Counted from the first letter of the stretch, positions 8,913 through 18,109 are shown. The stretch: 64,000 bases of DNA from Alphaproteobacteria bacterium (GCA_024278855.1 JAJRSJ010000006.1:39671-103670); one strand, 5' to 3'. Notes: a model not told the origin generated them from the letters alone. Made by a program: numbers and translations.

Positions 8913-9060
8913 GTGAGTTTGTGGGCGGGGTTTCGCATTTGAAACTTCCGCCCATGATCTGTGGGAGCAGTTCATTCCCCCTTACCCTTGCAACCCCCAT
9001 GCCAAACCAAATCGGCTCCAATTAAGAGAAAACATCTGGAAAACTCGCCAAATACACGAA
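8913..9060 (-). ncRNA. Candidate small RNA ending at the 8880-8912 terminator
   Basis: On the minus strand, upstream of the terminator, bases 8955-8921 fold as atgggcgg with ccgcccac, with an inner gtttc/gaaac pairing. A weaker long-range pairing joins gagttt (about 9043) to aaactc (about 8916). There is no ORF with a ribosome binding site in this span. The family is not recognised. I looked for 6S, 4.5S and tmRNA signatures and saw none that were conclusive. The 5' end is a guess. Confidence 0.35.
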
Positions 9061-9311
9061 ATTGGCACAGTTTTGAAGCGGGCATTGTTGCAACTGCCCC
9101 ATTTTGGTACACAAGCATCCAAGTCCCCATCCGCGCGCCCTGCCTTAAAAATTGGTAAGATTCTGTCCATGGGGCTTGCAGGCGTGCGCAAGAGGTTTAC
9201 ATTTGGCCCAACAGCAATTTGTCGGGCTTTCTTTCAAGACCAAACATATGGCCAGACACATAGACCAGACACATAGACCAGATATACAGGCAAAACAAAC
9301 AGGAGTAAGCC

Positions 9312-10847
9312 GTGAAAAAATCCATCATATTCAGCGCCCTATTGGCATCCAGCATATTCGTTACCCCCCTATTTGCGCCTTCCCATGCCAATGCCCAATC
9401 CAGTTGGCCGGGGCTTGGCGGTAAAACCAGTGCTACCCAGGGTTCAAGCCAAGGTTTAAGCATAGACCCAAAGCGCGGCGTCCTGACCCTGGCACCTTTA
9501 TTGGAGCGCACGACACCAGCCGTGGTCAATATATCCGTTTCCTCCAAAATGAAAATTCCGAAAAATCCGTTCGCGGGCCAACAACTCGACAACGAATTTC
9601 TCGAACGCTTTTTTGGCGAGCGCGGCAATCCGTTCAAAAGAGAGCACGACGGCGGAGATAATGAGGACGGCGAGCGCACCATGCGTTCTGCTGGCTCCGG
9701 TGTGATCATCAATGCAGGTAAAGGCTATGTATTGACCAATAACCATGTCATTGCCAAAGCTGATAAAATCACCGTCACCCTGACCGACCGCCGCCAGGTC
9801 GAAGCAGAAGTGATTGGCACCGACCCCAAAACCGACATTGCGCTTTTGAAGATTGATCTGCGCGGTTTGACCGATGTAAATTTGGCCAATTCCGATCAGG
9901 TCAAAGTCGGGGATTATGTCATCGCCATTGGCAATTCTTTCGGGATCGGCCAAACTGTGACCACTGGCATTGTCTCTGCCTTGGGCCGATCATCATTTTC
10001 GCGGGGCGACCTTTACCAAAATTATATCCAGACCGACGCCGCCATCAACCAAGGCAATTCCGGCGGGGCTTTGATCAATTCCAAGGGCGATTTGATCGGG
10101 ATAAACTCGGCTATTATATCGCGGTCCGGCGGTTCTAACGGTATCGGGTTTGCCGTGCCTGCCAATATGATCAGCAATATTATGGAGCAGTTAATCTCCT
10201 ACGGCGAAGTGCGCCGGGGCCGCATTGGTGTTGGCATCCAAGACATCACCCCGGCCTTGCAAGAAGCTATGGGCCTGGCCAGCCGCGACGGTGCTTTGGT
10301 GCGGCAAGTGGAAGATGATAGCCCAGCCGATAAAGCCGGGCTAAAGGTCGGCGATGTAATCGTCGGGTTTAACGGCGCAAAAATCCTCGACAGCGACGAT
10401 ATCCGCAATGCCGTCGGCGCGGTTGAGCGCGGCAGTCGTGCTAAAATCAGCTATATCAGAGACGGCAAAACACGCACCACCAAAATACGTGTCGAAGCCG
10501 CACCGGACGAGGAGGATGCAGACGGCTCCACCGCGAATGATACTGATACCGGTGCAACCCCGTCCAGTTTCGACGCCTTTGACGGGGCCACCCTCGGTAA
10601 TATCCCCACAGATAGTGATGCCCACGGCGGCCCAGACGACATTATTGGTGGCGTCTTGGTCACCAAAGTCCGCAGAGGTTCCGACGCATGGGAAGCGGGC
10701 CTGCGCAAAGACGACATCATCCGCGCCGTAAATAACAAAGACATAAAAAACCTGGCCGATTTCAAAAACCAAATCGCCAAAAAACAAGGTGCTATGTTTT
10801 TAAGCGTACAGCGCGGCAGAAACCGGGTGTTTGTGGCGGTGCGGTAA
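9312..10847 (+). CDS. degP: DegP/HtrA-type periplasmic serine protease (Do family)
   Basis: The protein has 511 residues, starting at a GTG preceded by aggag 7 bases upstream. Residues 1-28 are a signal peptide (cleavage near ANA-QS). The trypsin-like domain has His145 (LTNNHVI), Asp175 (KTDIALL) and Ser250 (QGNSGGAL). Two PDZ domains follow at about 275-380 and 430-505. An acidic linker (about 395-420) separates them. Proteins of this family degrade or refold damaged envelope proteins. Between the N-terminus and His145 is the LA-loop-like insertion rich in Gly, Asp and Glu (about 100-125). Whether this is DegP, DegQ or MucD-like cannot be settled from sequence alone. Confidence 0.92.
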   Translation: MKKSIIFSALLASSIFVTPLFAPSHANAQSSWPGLGGKTSATQGSSQGLSIDPKRGVLTLAPLLERTTPAVVNISVSSKMKIPKNPFAGQQLDNEFLERFFGERGNPFKREHDGGDNEDGERTMRSAGSGVIINAGKGYVLTNNHVIAKADKITVTLTDRRQVEAEVIGTDPKTDIALLKIDLRGLTDVNLANSDQVKVGDYVIAIGNSFGIGQTVTTGIVSALGRSSFSRGDLYQNYIQTDAAINQGNSGGALINSKGDLIGINSAIISRSGGSNGIGFAVPANMISNIMEQLISYGEVRRGRIGVGIQDITPALQEAMGLASRDGALVRQVEDDSPADKAGLKVGDVIVGFNGAKILDSDDIRNAVGAVERGSRAKISYIRDGKTRTTKIRVEAAPDEEDADGSTANDTDTGATPSSFDAFDGATLGNIPTDSDAHGGPDDIIGGVLVTKVRRGSDAWEAGLRKDDIIRAVNNKDIKNLADFKNQIAKKQGAMFLSVQRGRNRVFVAVR

Positions 10848-10947
10848 TCGTTGGGTGTAAATGAGCACTCCAATCCCCCATCCCTCATCTCTCATCTAAG
10901 CATTGTTTATTTGGGAAATTTTGCGTATAAGTCACATGTAACATTTT

Positions 10948-10998
10948 TTGGGGCTGTCCCAGATAACGCATAATATGTGTTATCTGGGACAGCCCCAA
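10948..10998. repeat. 51-bp near-perfect palindrome (REP-like hairpin)
   Basis: Two perfect 20-base arms, ttggggctgtcccagataac (10948-10967) and its complement (10979-10998), flank an 11-base centre that can itself pair apart from one G-T. T residues precede the left arm and there is no T-run after the right arm, so it is not a standard terminator in either direction, although it could still stop or stabilise mRNA. The core gggacag resembles REP-type palindromes and mobile-element ends. Confidence 0.75.
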
Positions 10999-11051
10999 TA
11001 GTTATATATTGCAAGTTTTACACAGCTTGTAGCCAACGACCTAGACTAAAC

Positions 11052-11510
11052 TCAATCATCAATATCATACACAGACGCACTACACGTGCAAAGTGCCAAT
11101 AACTTCCCCGTCTCCACCTCGACCAGTTTTGCTTTGGCGTGGGCTAGATTTGCGCCGAGCGATTGCAGCTCACCTTCGGCGCGGCAGTGCATGCCGGCTT
11201 TGATGGGGCGGACGAGTTTGGCTTCGAAAGTTGAAGTAACGCACAACTTTCCCTTTGGCAAAGCGGTAACCACAGCTAATACCGCCGCCGCATCCAGAAT
11301 GCTCATGGCCCAGCCACCATGGACAAGCATGCGCGGATTTAGATGTTCCGGCAAAGGCGTACCTTCATAGATGCAAATACCCTCACGGACTTCCATCAAA
11401 TCAAGGTTAAGTATTTTACCCATAGCATCATGCTTGGGAAATTTACCGTCCATGATAGATTTTAAATTATCAAGCCCGGTTCGGTCAGACCATTTTTGTT
11501 GACGCGCCAT
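11052..11510 (-). CDS. Hotdog-fold thioesterase, PaaI family
   Basis: The protein has 152 residues. The hotdog core shows PRMLVHGGWAMSILDAAAVLAVV, the HGG-x-xx-xxD motif of PaaI-type thioesterases, followed by VTSTFEAKLVRPIKAGMHCRAEGEL and AHAKAKLVEVETGKLLALCTCSASVY. These enzymes hydrolyse aryl- or acyl-CoA thioesters. No pathway genes lie beside it, so the substrate is open. Confidence 0.88.
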   Translation of the reverse strand: MARQQKWSDRTGLDNLKSIMDGKFPKHDAMGKILNLDLMEVREGICIYEGTPLPEHLNPRMLVHGGWAMSILDAAAVLAVVTALPKGKLCVTSTFEAKLVRPIKAGMHCRAEGELQSLGANLAHAKAKLVEVETGKLLALCTCSASVYDIDD

Positions 11511-11639
11511 TATTCTCTCATAACATTATTCTGGTTTGCAACCAACGCCCACTATCGCAACCCCCTATGAATAGAGCCACCCCAAACTCTCTATGCCCGC
11601 TATAAAAAATCTTGTGCTAAATATCCACAGACCCTAAGA

Positions 11640-11867
11640 TTATGCGTCCTCACCTTTTAAGACATCATTTTTCGCCGCATCCATAACAACGCCTTCCAAA
11701 GCTTCATCGTCGGCCAAAGCTCCGTCTTTTACTTTTTCTTTTTTGATGGAAAACGCGGCAGATGCTTCTTTTTTGCCTTGCCAAGCTTGGGCGGTAAACG
11801 TCTTTTTATCCCATTCCCCTTTGACTGTATAATTTTTGTCTTCATGTTTAAATTTCAGGGTTTTCAT
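11640..11867 (-). CDS. Small hypothetical protein, lysine-rich
   Basis: This is a 75-residue protein (MKTLKFKHEDKNYTV...). I place the start at the internal ATG because gaggagat lies 8 bases upstream of it, whereas the longer form starting 18 bases earlier would include that site. It is highly charged (many Lys, Glu, Asp) with alternating hydrophobic positions that suggest a small beta-rich domain. There is no signal peptide. Family not recognised. Confidence 0.6.
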   Translation of the reverse strand: MKTLKFKHEDKNYTVKGEWDKKTFTAQAWQGKKEASAAFSIKKEKVKDGALADDEALEGVVMDAAKNDVLKGEDA

Positions 11868-12115
11868 TGCAGTATCTCCTCGCATAAATTAACTGGCCAT
11901 CACGCCTTCCTACACAGCCCCTAGGGCCTGATGGTTTTTATTTAATGAAAATTACAGTAATTTCCAGCCTTACATAAAATTAAGTGCAAATATTGCCCCG
12001 AATCGTTAAAACTGTGCGAAATTCAGTGGGTGGGCTAAACTATTCAACCGTGGCTCATTGATTAACCGTGTAGGCATCCTGTCTGTACCCGAAATGCGAG
12101 AGCCTGTGAAAACCC

Positions 12116-13720
12116 GTGTACACAGAGGATAATTTTTCTCCCTACCTTGATCCGGAGCCAATAGCCGCGTTCTTTGATGATGTGGGCCAACGCGGTATGG
12201 TGACCGGGTTTCTGGCCGTGTTGGTGCATGTGGGAATTTTTACTGTCTTGCAAATGAAAATGCCCGTGCCTCATATTCCACTTGAGCCTGAAACCATCCA
12301 GATCGAGATTGTCAGTTTTGAGCCAGAACTTGAGCCAAAGCCTGAACCGGAACTTGAGCCTGATCCTGAATTACGCCCCTTGGCTGCCCCCCCAAGCCAA
12401 GCACCAATGCCCACACCAAGGCCGCCCGATCCCAAGCCACAAGAATCTACACCGCCGCCCCCACCTGCGCCTAAACCAGAACCTGAACCAGAACTAGCGC
12501 CCGTAGTTATCCCGCCCGCGCCGCAAATCATAACTGCCGAAACGCCGGAGCCTGAAATTGTGCTAGAAACACCGCCAAAACCAGAACCTGAAGCAATGCC
12601 TGTGGAAGCTGTGGAGCCTTTGGCGTTATTTGATCCGGCCTTGCTCACCCCAAGCGAACCGGAACTGCCGCCAGAGCCTGTCACCGAAATTATTGACCCT
12701 GAGGACCAACCCGTACGCGCCCCCCAACCAGTACCCCTATTGTTTGACCCCAACTTACTGGAGCCAGATACGCAAGCACAAGACCTGCCCAATATTGAAG
12801 ATATCAGCGAACTGCCGCCGGCGCCCGTGGTTGAACCAGAGGCAGCACCGGGCATTATTGAACCAGAGCCAGAGCTTGCTCCAGACATCATCCCTGAACC
12901 TGTCGCCCCGCCAACGCCAATATTTGAGCCTGAAGTTCTGGATGCAACGCCGGTAACAAGCGAACCGGAAATAGAACTGGAAATCACGCCCGACATTGAA
13001 ATCGCCGCCCCCCCGCCGAGCATTCTCGCCGCGCCGGACGCGCCGACAACCCAAGACGAGGCTGAACAAGCCGTCCCCCAATCCCAAGCCACACCACTTG
13101 ATCTCATATTGAAAGACCGGGGCAATACCGGTGCGCCCCCTCGCCGCCCGACCCGTCCGACAGGCGGCGGCAATGAAGACAATATCCCGGTCGCGGGCGG
13201 CACCCCCAAATCCTCTCCCGGCGCTAGTGGTTGGCAATTACCGAGCGGGCTTATTCCCGCCGAGGGCATGCTAGGCGGCAAAGGTTTAATTCGCGATATT
13301 CGTTGCCGCGAAGAGCGGCGCACCCACCAGGACTGCCCGGAATATGTCAACAAACACCGGGGGCGAAATGCGGACGGGCTGGAAAGTTTCGGCCCCCATA
13401 TACCCCTCGGCACAAGTATACAGCGCAGTCGCGGCAGACCTGTCACTAGGTCTCTGGAAGACACTGTTAACCCCACATTTGGTGATGCAAGCCTGCCCAG
13501 TACAACTGTGATGGACGATGTGGGTGGTTTTAGAGGGCAATATCTCGGCGATAAAATCGGTACACCAGGCAGAAGTCGCCGCTTGCGTGATTTGTTCAAC
13601 CCGCCGGATGCAGCCCCGTGGACGACCCAACCTGATCTCGCACCACCGCCAGAAGACGAGGAAAAAGATGAAGCTGAAGAAGAAGACGGAGGCTTGATAA
13701 TATTGAAAGACCCGGAATGA
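12116..13720 (+). CDS. Pro/Glu-rich membrane protein, TonB-like N-terminus
   Basis: The 534-residue protein starts with GTG. Residues 1-27 are cytoplasmic, 28-48 form a single membrane helix (GMVTGFLAVLVHVGIFTVLQM), and residues about 55-330 are a low-complexity region built from PEPELEP-type repeats that would extend through the periplasm. The layout copies TonB-family energy transducers, but the C-terminal 200 residues do not show a recognisable TonB beta-domain. They contain a Cys pair (IRCREERRTHQDCPEY) and an acidic tail (EDEEKDEAEEEDGG). No exbB or exbD is nearby. The function is unknown, and calling it TonB rests only on topology. Confidence 0.6.
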   Translation: MYTEDNFSPYLDPEPIAAFFDDVGQRGMVTGFLAVLVHVGIFTVLQMKMPVPHIPLEPETIQIEIVSFEPELEPKPEPELEPDPELRPLAAPPSQAPMPTPRPPDPKPQESTPPPPPAPKPEPEPELAPVVIPPAPQIITAETPEPEIVLETPPKPEPEAMPVEAVEPLALFDPALLTPSEPELPPEPVTEIIDPEDQPVRAPQPVPLLFDPNLLEPDTQAQDLPNIEDISELPPAPVVEPEAAPGIIEPEPELAPDIIPEPVAPPTPIFEPEVLDATPVTSEPEIELEITPDIEIAAPPPSILAAPDAPTTQDEAEQAVPQSQATPLDLILKDRGNTGAPPRRPTRPTGGGNEDNIPVAGGTPKSSPGASGWQLPSGLIPAEGMLGGKGLIRDIRCREERRTHQDCPEYVNKHRGRNADGLESFGPHIPLGTSIQRSRGRPVTRSLEDTVNPTFGDASLPSTTVMDDVGGFRGQYLGDKIGTPGRSRRLRDLFNPPDAAPWTTQPDLAPPPEDEEKDEAEEEDGGLIILKDPE

Positions 13721-13772
13721 TTGGTTTTCAGATAAACTTGTTCACACTCCATTTTCCTGATAAAAGGAAGTT

Positions 13773-15293
13773 ATGAATACGCTCGGAACATTTCAGCTCG
13801 GAAAGTTAAATGATTGGGCCGCTACGGGCCTGTCTTTGTTTGCGGTGTTGTTTGTCAGTTTTCTCGCGCTCCTGCTCTTAACTATCATGGTCATGTTTGT
13901 TATTGACATTACCCAAACCAAAAACTCTGTGCGGCGAAATTTTCCGGTTCTGGGACGGTTTCGGGCTTTGTTCTCCCATTTGGGCGAGTTTTTCCGCCAG
14001 TATTTTTTCGCCCAAGACCGCGAGGAAATGCCGTTTAACCGGGCTGAACGTTCTTGGATTGACCGGGTCAGCAAGCAAGGCAGCGAGACGGTGCCGTTTG
14101 GCTCAACCCGCAATTTGACCCCCGGCTCGGTGATCTTTGCCAATGGCATGTTTCCCAAGCAAGAAGGCGAACATCAGATATACAAGCCCAAGTTAATTGG
14201 TGCGGGGGCAAAGCACCCTTATCAACCCAAAAGCTTTTTCAATATTTCCGCTATGAGCTTTGGCTCTTTGTCCGCACCTGCCGTGCGGGCTTTGTCCGGC
14301 GGCGCGGCCTTAGGCGGGTGTTGGCTCAACACCGGCGAAGGCGGGGTATCACCCTATCATCTGGAGGGCGGGTGTGATCTTGTCTATCAGCTCGGCACCG
14401 CCAAATTCGGGGCGCGCAATGAGGACGGCTCTTTGAACCAAGACCGCTTGCGCGAGATTTGCGCCAACCCGAACATCAAAATGATCGAGCTTAAACTGAG
14501 CCAAGGGGCCAAGCCCGGCAAGGGCGGTATATTGCCCGCTGCCAAGGTCACGGCAGAAATCGCCCGCATCCGACATATCCCCAAAGGCAAAGACGCCATA
14601 TCACCAAACCGCCATGTGGAAGCCGCTAACCCCGAGGAGCTTCTGGACTTAATTCAAAAAATACGCGAAGTGTCCGGACGGCCTACAGGCATGAAAATGG
14701 TGGTCGGAGACATAACAAGGTTACACGAATTCATCGCCGCTGTTAAAAAACGCGGCGCAGACAGTGCGCCGGATTTCATCACACTGGACGGCGGGGACGG
14801 CGGCACCGGGGCCGCACCTATGCCGCTCATTGACAATATGGGCCTGACCATACGCGAGAGCCTGCCTGCCGCCGTGGACGCATTGGTAAAGGCCGGGTTG
14901 CGTGAGCGTATCCGCATCATTGCCACGGGAAAACTCATCACACCTGCCGAAGTGGCTTGGGCGTTTTGCGCCGGTGCGGATTTTGTCTCGTCCGCACGCG
15001 GGTTTATGTTCGCGCTCGGCTGTATTCAGGCCATAAGGTGCAATCAAAACACCTGCCCTACCGGCATTACCACCCATAACAAACGGCTGCAACGCGGCCT
15101 TAACCCCGCCAACAAAGCCGAGCGGGTGCGCAAATTTGTCAAAACCATGCGCTATGAAGTTGAGATGATCGCCCATTCCTGCGGCGTCGATCATCCAAAT
15201 CAACTGACCCGCGACCATGCGCTGATCGTCGGCACTACGGGTCATTCAAAGCCCTTATCCGAGATCTGGCCCAATATGAAAGCAGAGACATGA
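13773..15293 (+). CDS. FMN-binding glutamate-synthase-like protein, membrane anchored
   Basis: The protein has 506 residues. A membrane helix at about 20-46 is followed by a domain like the FMN/synthase part of glutamate synthase: ISAMSFGSLSAPAVRALSGGAALGGCWLNTGEGG, then LDGGDGGTGAAP, and an iron-sulfur-type motif CNQNTCPTGI. It lacks the amidotransferase domain of GltB, so it is probably a stand-alone FMN oxidoreductase whose reaction is not known. A good ribosome binding site (aaaggaag) precedes it. Its stop overlaps the next start by ATGA, coupling it to the PhyH-type dioxygenase. Confidence 0.85.
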   Translation: MNTLGTFQLGKLNDWAATGLSLFAVLFVSFLALLLLTIMVMFVIDITQTKNSVRRNFPVLGRFRALFSHLGEFFRQYFFAQDREEMPFNRAERSWIDRVSKQGSETVPFGSTRNLTPGSVIFANGMFPKQEGEHQIYKPKLIGAGAKHPYQPKSFFNISAMSFGSLSAPAVRALSGGAALGGCWLNTGEGGVSPYHLEGGCDLVYQLGTAKFGARNEDGSLNQDRLREICANPNIKMIELKLSQGAKPGKGGILPAAKVTAEIARIRHIPKGKDAISPNRHVEAANPEELLDLIQKIREVSGRPTGMKMVVGDITRLHEFIAAVKKRGADSAPDFITLDGGDGGTGAAPMPLIDNMGLTIRESLPAAVDALVKAGLRERIRIIATGKLITPAEVAWAFCAGADFVSSARGFMFALGCIQAIRCNQNTCPTGITTHNKRLQRGLNPANKAERVRKFVKTMRYEVEMIAHSCGVDHPNQLTRDHALIVGTTGHSKPLSEIWPNMKAET

Positions 15294-16135
15294 AAAATCC
15301 GGTTGTCGAAGACATAGAAGATTTGTCAAAAGACATTGCAGGCACAACCGGGTTTTTAAAAATAAACCGCGATATTGACCCCAAAATTGTGGAGGCCGAT
15401 TGGCAGAGCTTACAAACAAACGGCTTCGTCGTGATGGAAAACCTGATCTCTGCAGGTAGGTGCGATGCCATTAAGGACGAATTGCTTGGCCTTTTGTCCT
15501 ACACGGGCCGCAATGTATTTGAAGGCCTGAAAACCCAACGTCTTTACGCCACCTTGACCAAAACGCGGGTGTGCGACGAACTGGCCGTACATCCGCGCAT
15601 ATTGGCTCTACTTGACCGCATGTTCATGCCCAATTATTTATTGTCGCAATTACAGGTGATCAATATTCTACCGGGCGAGGACGCGCAGTTCTTGCACTAT
15701 GACGACGGGTTTTACCCGCCGCCCAGACCGCGCCCACCGTTGGGGGCAGCCAGTATTTTCGCCATTGACGATTTTACGAAAACCAATGGTGCCACCCGTA
15801 TCATTCCCGGCAGTCATAAATGGGGCGATAAAAAACCCGGTCAAAACGATAAAGCCGTTCCCGCCGTCATGCCCAAAGGCAGTGCGATTTTTTACGGCGG
15901 TACGTTTTGGCACGGCGGCGGGGCCAACGAAAGCAGCGCGGCCCGCCTCGCCATCACCTGCCAATATTGCGAGCCTTGGTTGCGCCAACAAGAAAACTAC
16001 ACCCTCGGCACGCCTAAATCCGTGGTGGCAAAACTAGACCCACAGCTTAAGTCCCTGCTCGGCTATTCAATCCTGCCGCCCTATATAGGCATGGTCAACG
16101 GCGTCCATCCCCTTAGGCTTTTGGGGGAGACGTAA
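15290..16135 (+). CDS. Phytanoyl-CoA dioxygenase (PhyH) family protein
   Basis: This is a 281-residue Fe(II)/2-oxoglutarate-type oxygenase. The iron ligands are visible as His136-x-Asp138 (FLHYDDGF) and His208 (GGTFWHGGGANES), and the 2-oxoglutarate-binding Arg is probably in SAARLAITCQY. Members hydroxylate varied small molecules, and the substrate is not evident. It is translationally coupled to the glutamate-synthase-like gene upstream and ends 3 bases from the convergent prfC stop. Confidence 0.87.
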   Translation: MKNPVVEDIEDLSKDIAGTTGFLKINRDIDPKIVEADWQSLQTNGFVVMENLISAGRCDAIKDELLGLLSYTGRNVFEGLKTQRLYATLTKTRVCDELAVHPRILALLDRMFMPNYLLSQLQVINILPGEDAQFLHYDDGFYPPPRPRPPLGAASIFAIDDFTKTNGATRIIPGSHKWGDKKPGQNDKAVPAVMPKGSAIFYGGTFWHGGGANESSAARLAITCQYCEPWLRQQENYTLGTPKSVVAKLDPQLKSLLGYSILPPYIGMVNGVHPLRLLGET

Positions 16136-16138
16136 CCC

Positions 16139-17731
16139 CTAGCTCCGCTCTTTCACCTTCAAAAACCGCAAGTCAGGGTTTTTGTCTGATGCGTAGCTTA
16201 TGTCCCATTGGGATTTGGCCAAGAGTACGGGGGCGCCGTCTAGGTCTTCGGCTATGGCGCCCTGGTTTTTGTTAATGAAAGCTTGCAGGAGCGCCTCATC
16301 ATCGGACGTGACCCATCTGGCCACCTGATACATGCCCGGTTCAAACACCACCTCAAGCCCGTATTCGGTTTTGATGCGTTCGGCCATAACGTCGATCTGC
16401 AAAGCCCCGACCGCCCCGACAATCATGTCCGAACCCATGGCGGGTTTAAACAATTGCGTGACCCCCTCCTCAGCCAAACTCTCCAACGCTTTGCGTAAAT
16501 GCTTGGCTTTGAGCGGATCGGTCAGGCGGGCGCGGCGTAACAACTCCGGTGCAAAATTCGGGATACCGGCGAATTTTATCTTGCCGGTTTCCGATAAGCT
16601 GTCCCCGACCCGCAGCACGCCGTGATTGGGGATACCAATCACATCACCAGCGTAAGCCAGCTCGGCCAACTCCCGGTCTTGGGCGAAAAACAGGATGGGG
16701 TTGTGGACAGAAATGGTTTTGTTTTCCAACGTTTTAAGTTTCATGCCGCGTTTGAACACACCGGAGTTGAGCCGCAAAAATGCCACCCGGTCACGGTGAT
16801 TTGGATCCATATTGGCTTGTACTTTAAACACAAAGCCTGAAACGGTTTTATCGCCCGGCGCGACCTCGGCCTCCTGGCCATTTTTCTTGCATTTTTCCAC
16901 TTGCGGCCCCGGCGCGAATTTCGCCAAAGCATCAATCAATTGCAACACGCCAAATTTGCGCAAGGCCGAGCCGAAATACACCGGGGTCATATGGCCCTCA
17001 AGAAAAGATTGCTCTTTAAACACGCCGTATTCACGGGCCAGTTCAACTTCTTCGCTAAACTCCAAGGTCAAATCATCATCATCAATAGAGGTGGTCATTT
17101 CGTCGCTGTCAAACTTAACCGCCGCGCCGTGTTCCCCGTCGGCGGAGAACGGTAAGAATGTGTTGCTCGTCAAATCGGCAATCCCCTTAAAGCGCCGCCC
17201 GCTAGCACATGGCCATTGCATGGGTACGACATCAAGGGCTAATTTGTCCTCAATTTCGGCCATGGTCTCGAATACATCGCGGGCTTCTCGGTCAAATTTA
17301 TTGACAAAGGTAATGGTCGGAATATCGCGCAAGCGGCAAACTTCGAACAGTTTCAAGGTCTGCGGCTCAATCCCCTTGGCCGCATCCAAAACCATAACGG
17401 CACAATCAGCCGCCGTCAGGGTGCGGTAAGTGTCTTCGGAAAAATCCTCATGTCCCGGCGTATCCAGCAGGTTAAACACCAAGTCCCGGTGTTCGAACGT
17501 CATCACGGAGGACGATACGGAAATGCCCCGTTCTTGCTCGATTTTCATCCAATCCGATTGGGTGCGTCTGCGCTGTCCGCGCGCCGCCACCTGCCCGGCT
17601 TGGTGGATGGCCCCCGCCGCCAAAAGCATGTTTTCGGTCAAGGTTGTTTTACCCGCGTCCGGATGCGAAATAATGGCAAAGACCCGGCGCTTTGCCGATG
17701 GATGTTCAGAAATTTGTGTCATGACGTTCAC
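16139..17731 (-). CDS. prfC: Peptide chain release factor 3
   Basis: This 530-residue translational GTPase recycles RF1/RF2 from the ribosome after peptide release. The G1 motif SHPDAGKTT lies at 22-30, with DTPGHEDF (G3) and NKFDR (G4), followed by domains II and III of normal RF3 length. The switch region contains QRRRTQSDWMKIEQERGISVSSSV, typical of RF3. It is a single-gene unit facing the PhyH gene. Confidence 0.95.
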   Translation of the reverse strand: MNVMTQISEHPSAKRRVFAIISHPDAGKTTLTENMLLAAGAIHQAGQVAARGQRRRTQSDWMKIEQERGISVSSSVMTFEHRDLVFNLLDTPGHEDFSEDTYRTLTAADCAVMVLDAAKGIEPQTLKLFEVCRLRDIPTITFVNKFDREARDVFETMAEIEDKLALDVVPMQWPCASGRRFKGIADLTSNTFLPFSADGEHGAAVKFDSDEMTTSIDDDDLTLEFSEEVELAREYGVFKEQSFLEGHMTPVYFGSALRKFGVLQLIDALAKFAPGPQVEKCKKNGQEAEVAPGDKTVSGFVFKVQANMDPNHRDRVAFLRLNSGVFKRGMKLKTLENKTISVHNPILFFAQDRELAELAYAGDVIGIPNHGVLRVGDSLSETGKIKFAGIPNFAPELLRRARLTDPLKAKHLRKALESLAEEGVTQLFKPAMGSDMIVGAVGALQIDVMAERIKTEYGLEVVFEPGMYQVARWVTSDDEALLQAFINKNQGAIAEDLDGAPVLLAKSQWDISYASDKNPDLRFLKVKERS

Positions 17732-17776
17732 ATAAGTGCCAAGCGGCTAGCACACAAGTGTTATTGTGCACCCATT

Positions 17777-18109
17777 TTATTGTGTTTCTACGGGTTCGCT
17801 CAAGAAATGGCGGCCCTGTTTATCTTCTATTTCCACCACCCAGACATCCGGGTCAGTATTGACCCTTTTGCCGATGAGTTGGTCGATGTCGCGCTCGCAG
17901 ATTGGGCCTTTGGGGAGCCAAACCCGCTCGCCGTCAAAATTCCTGATGGGGCGGTACAGCACCGCCTGCCCGTCCAATGTGCAAACCTTGACCAGAACCG
18001 CGCCGCCGTCCGGATCGCCTTTGCGCACCAAAGCAACAAATGCGGCCCCGATTTCGGCGCGGCGGATCAGGGCGTAAACCCAGATGGACGGTTTAAGGAC
18101 CGGCAACAT
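17777..18109 (-). CDS. DUF1491 family protein
   Basis: The 110-residue protein starts at MLPVLKPSIWVYALIRR. aaaagga lies 8 bases upstream of this ATG. A longer in-frame extension exists, but it lacks a site and exceeds the family's usual length of about 110. It shows the alphaproteobacterial DUF1491 pattern: IWVYALIRRAEIGAAFVALVRKGDPDGGAVLVKV and the C-terminal DPDVWVVEIEDKQGRHFL. The function is unknown. It is divergent from the BcsB-like gene. Confidence 0.82.
   Translation of the reverse strand: MLPVLKPSIWVYALIRRAEIGAAFVALVRKGDPDGGAVLVKVCTLDGQAVLYRPIRNFDGERVWLPKGPICERDIDQLIGKRVNTDPDVWVVEIEDKQGRHFLSEPVETQ

Larger units (their letters stand above)
8735..9311. other. 577-bp intergenic region between divergent genes
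   Basis: This region separates the acyl-CoA synthetase (minus) from the DegP-like protease (plus) and must hold both promoters. It contains a strong minus-strand terminator at 8880-8912 and a second structured hairpin at 8921-8955 (described separately), together suggesting a small minus-strand RNA. A 13-bp tandem repeat (ccagacacataga, two full copies and a partial one) lies at 9252-9284 just before the protease ribosome binding site aggag (9301-9305). No protein-coding potential is convincing. Confidence 0.45.

Noticed and set aside
8913..9060. 6S, 4.5S (SRP) or tmRNA identity for the candidate small RNA
   Set aside because: No long rod-like pairing of 6S, no GGAAGCAGC-type SRP loop and no ANDNYA-type tag sequence were found, so no family is assigned.
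12271..13752. 493-codon open frame on the minus strand, Ser/Gly-rich
   Set aside because: It is the antisense of the Pro/Glu-rich gene. The repeated proline and glutamate codons there read as serine/glycine on the other strand, leaving stops rare; no ribosome site or family signature is seen.
16812..17429. 205-codon plus-strand frame
   Set aside because: It lies wholly inside prfC on the other strand and shows no domain or start signal.
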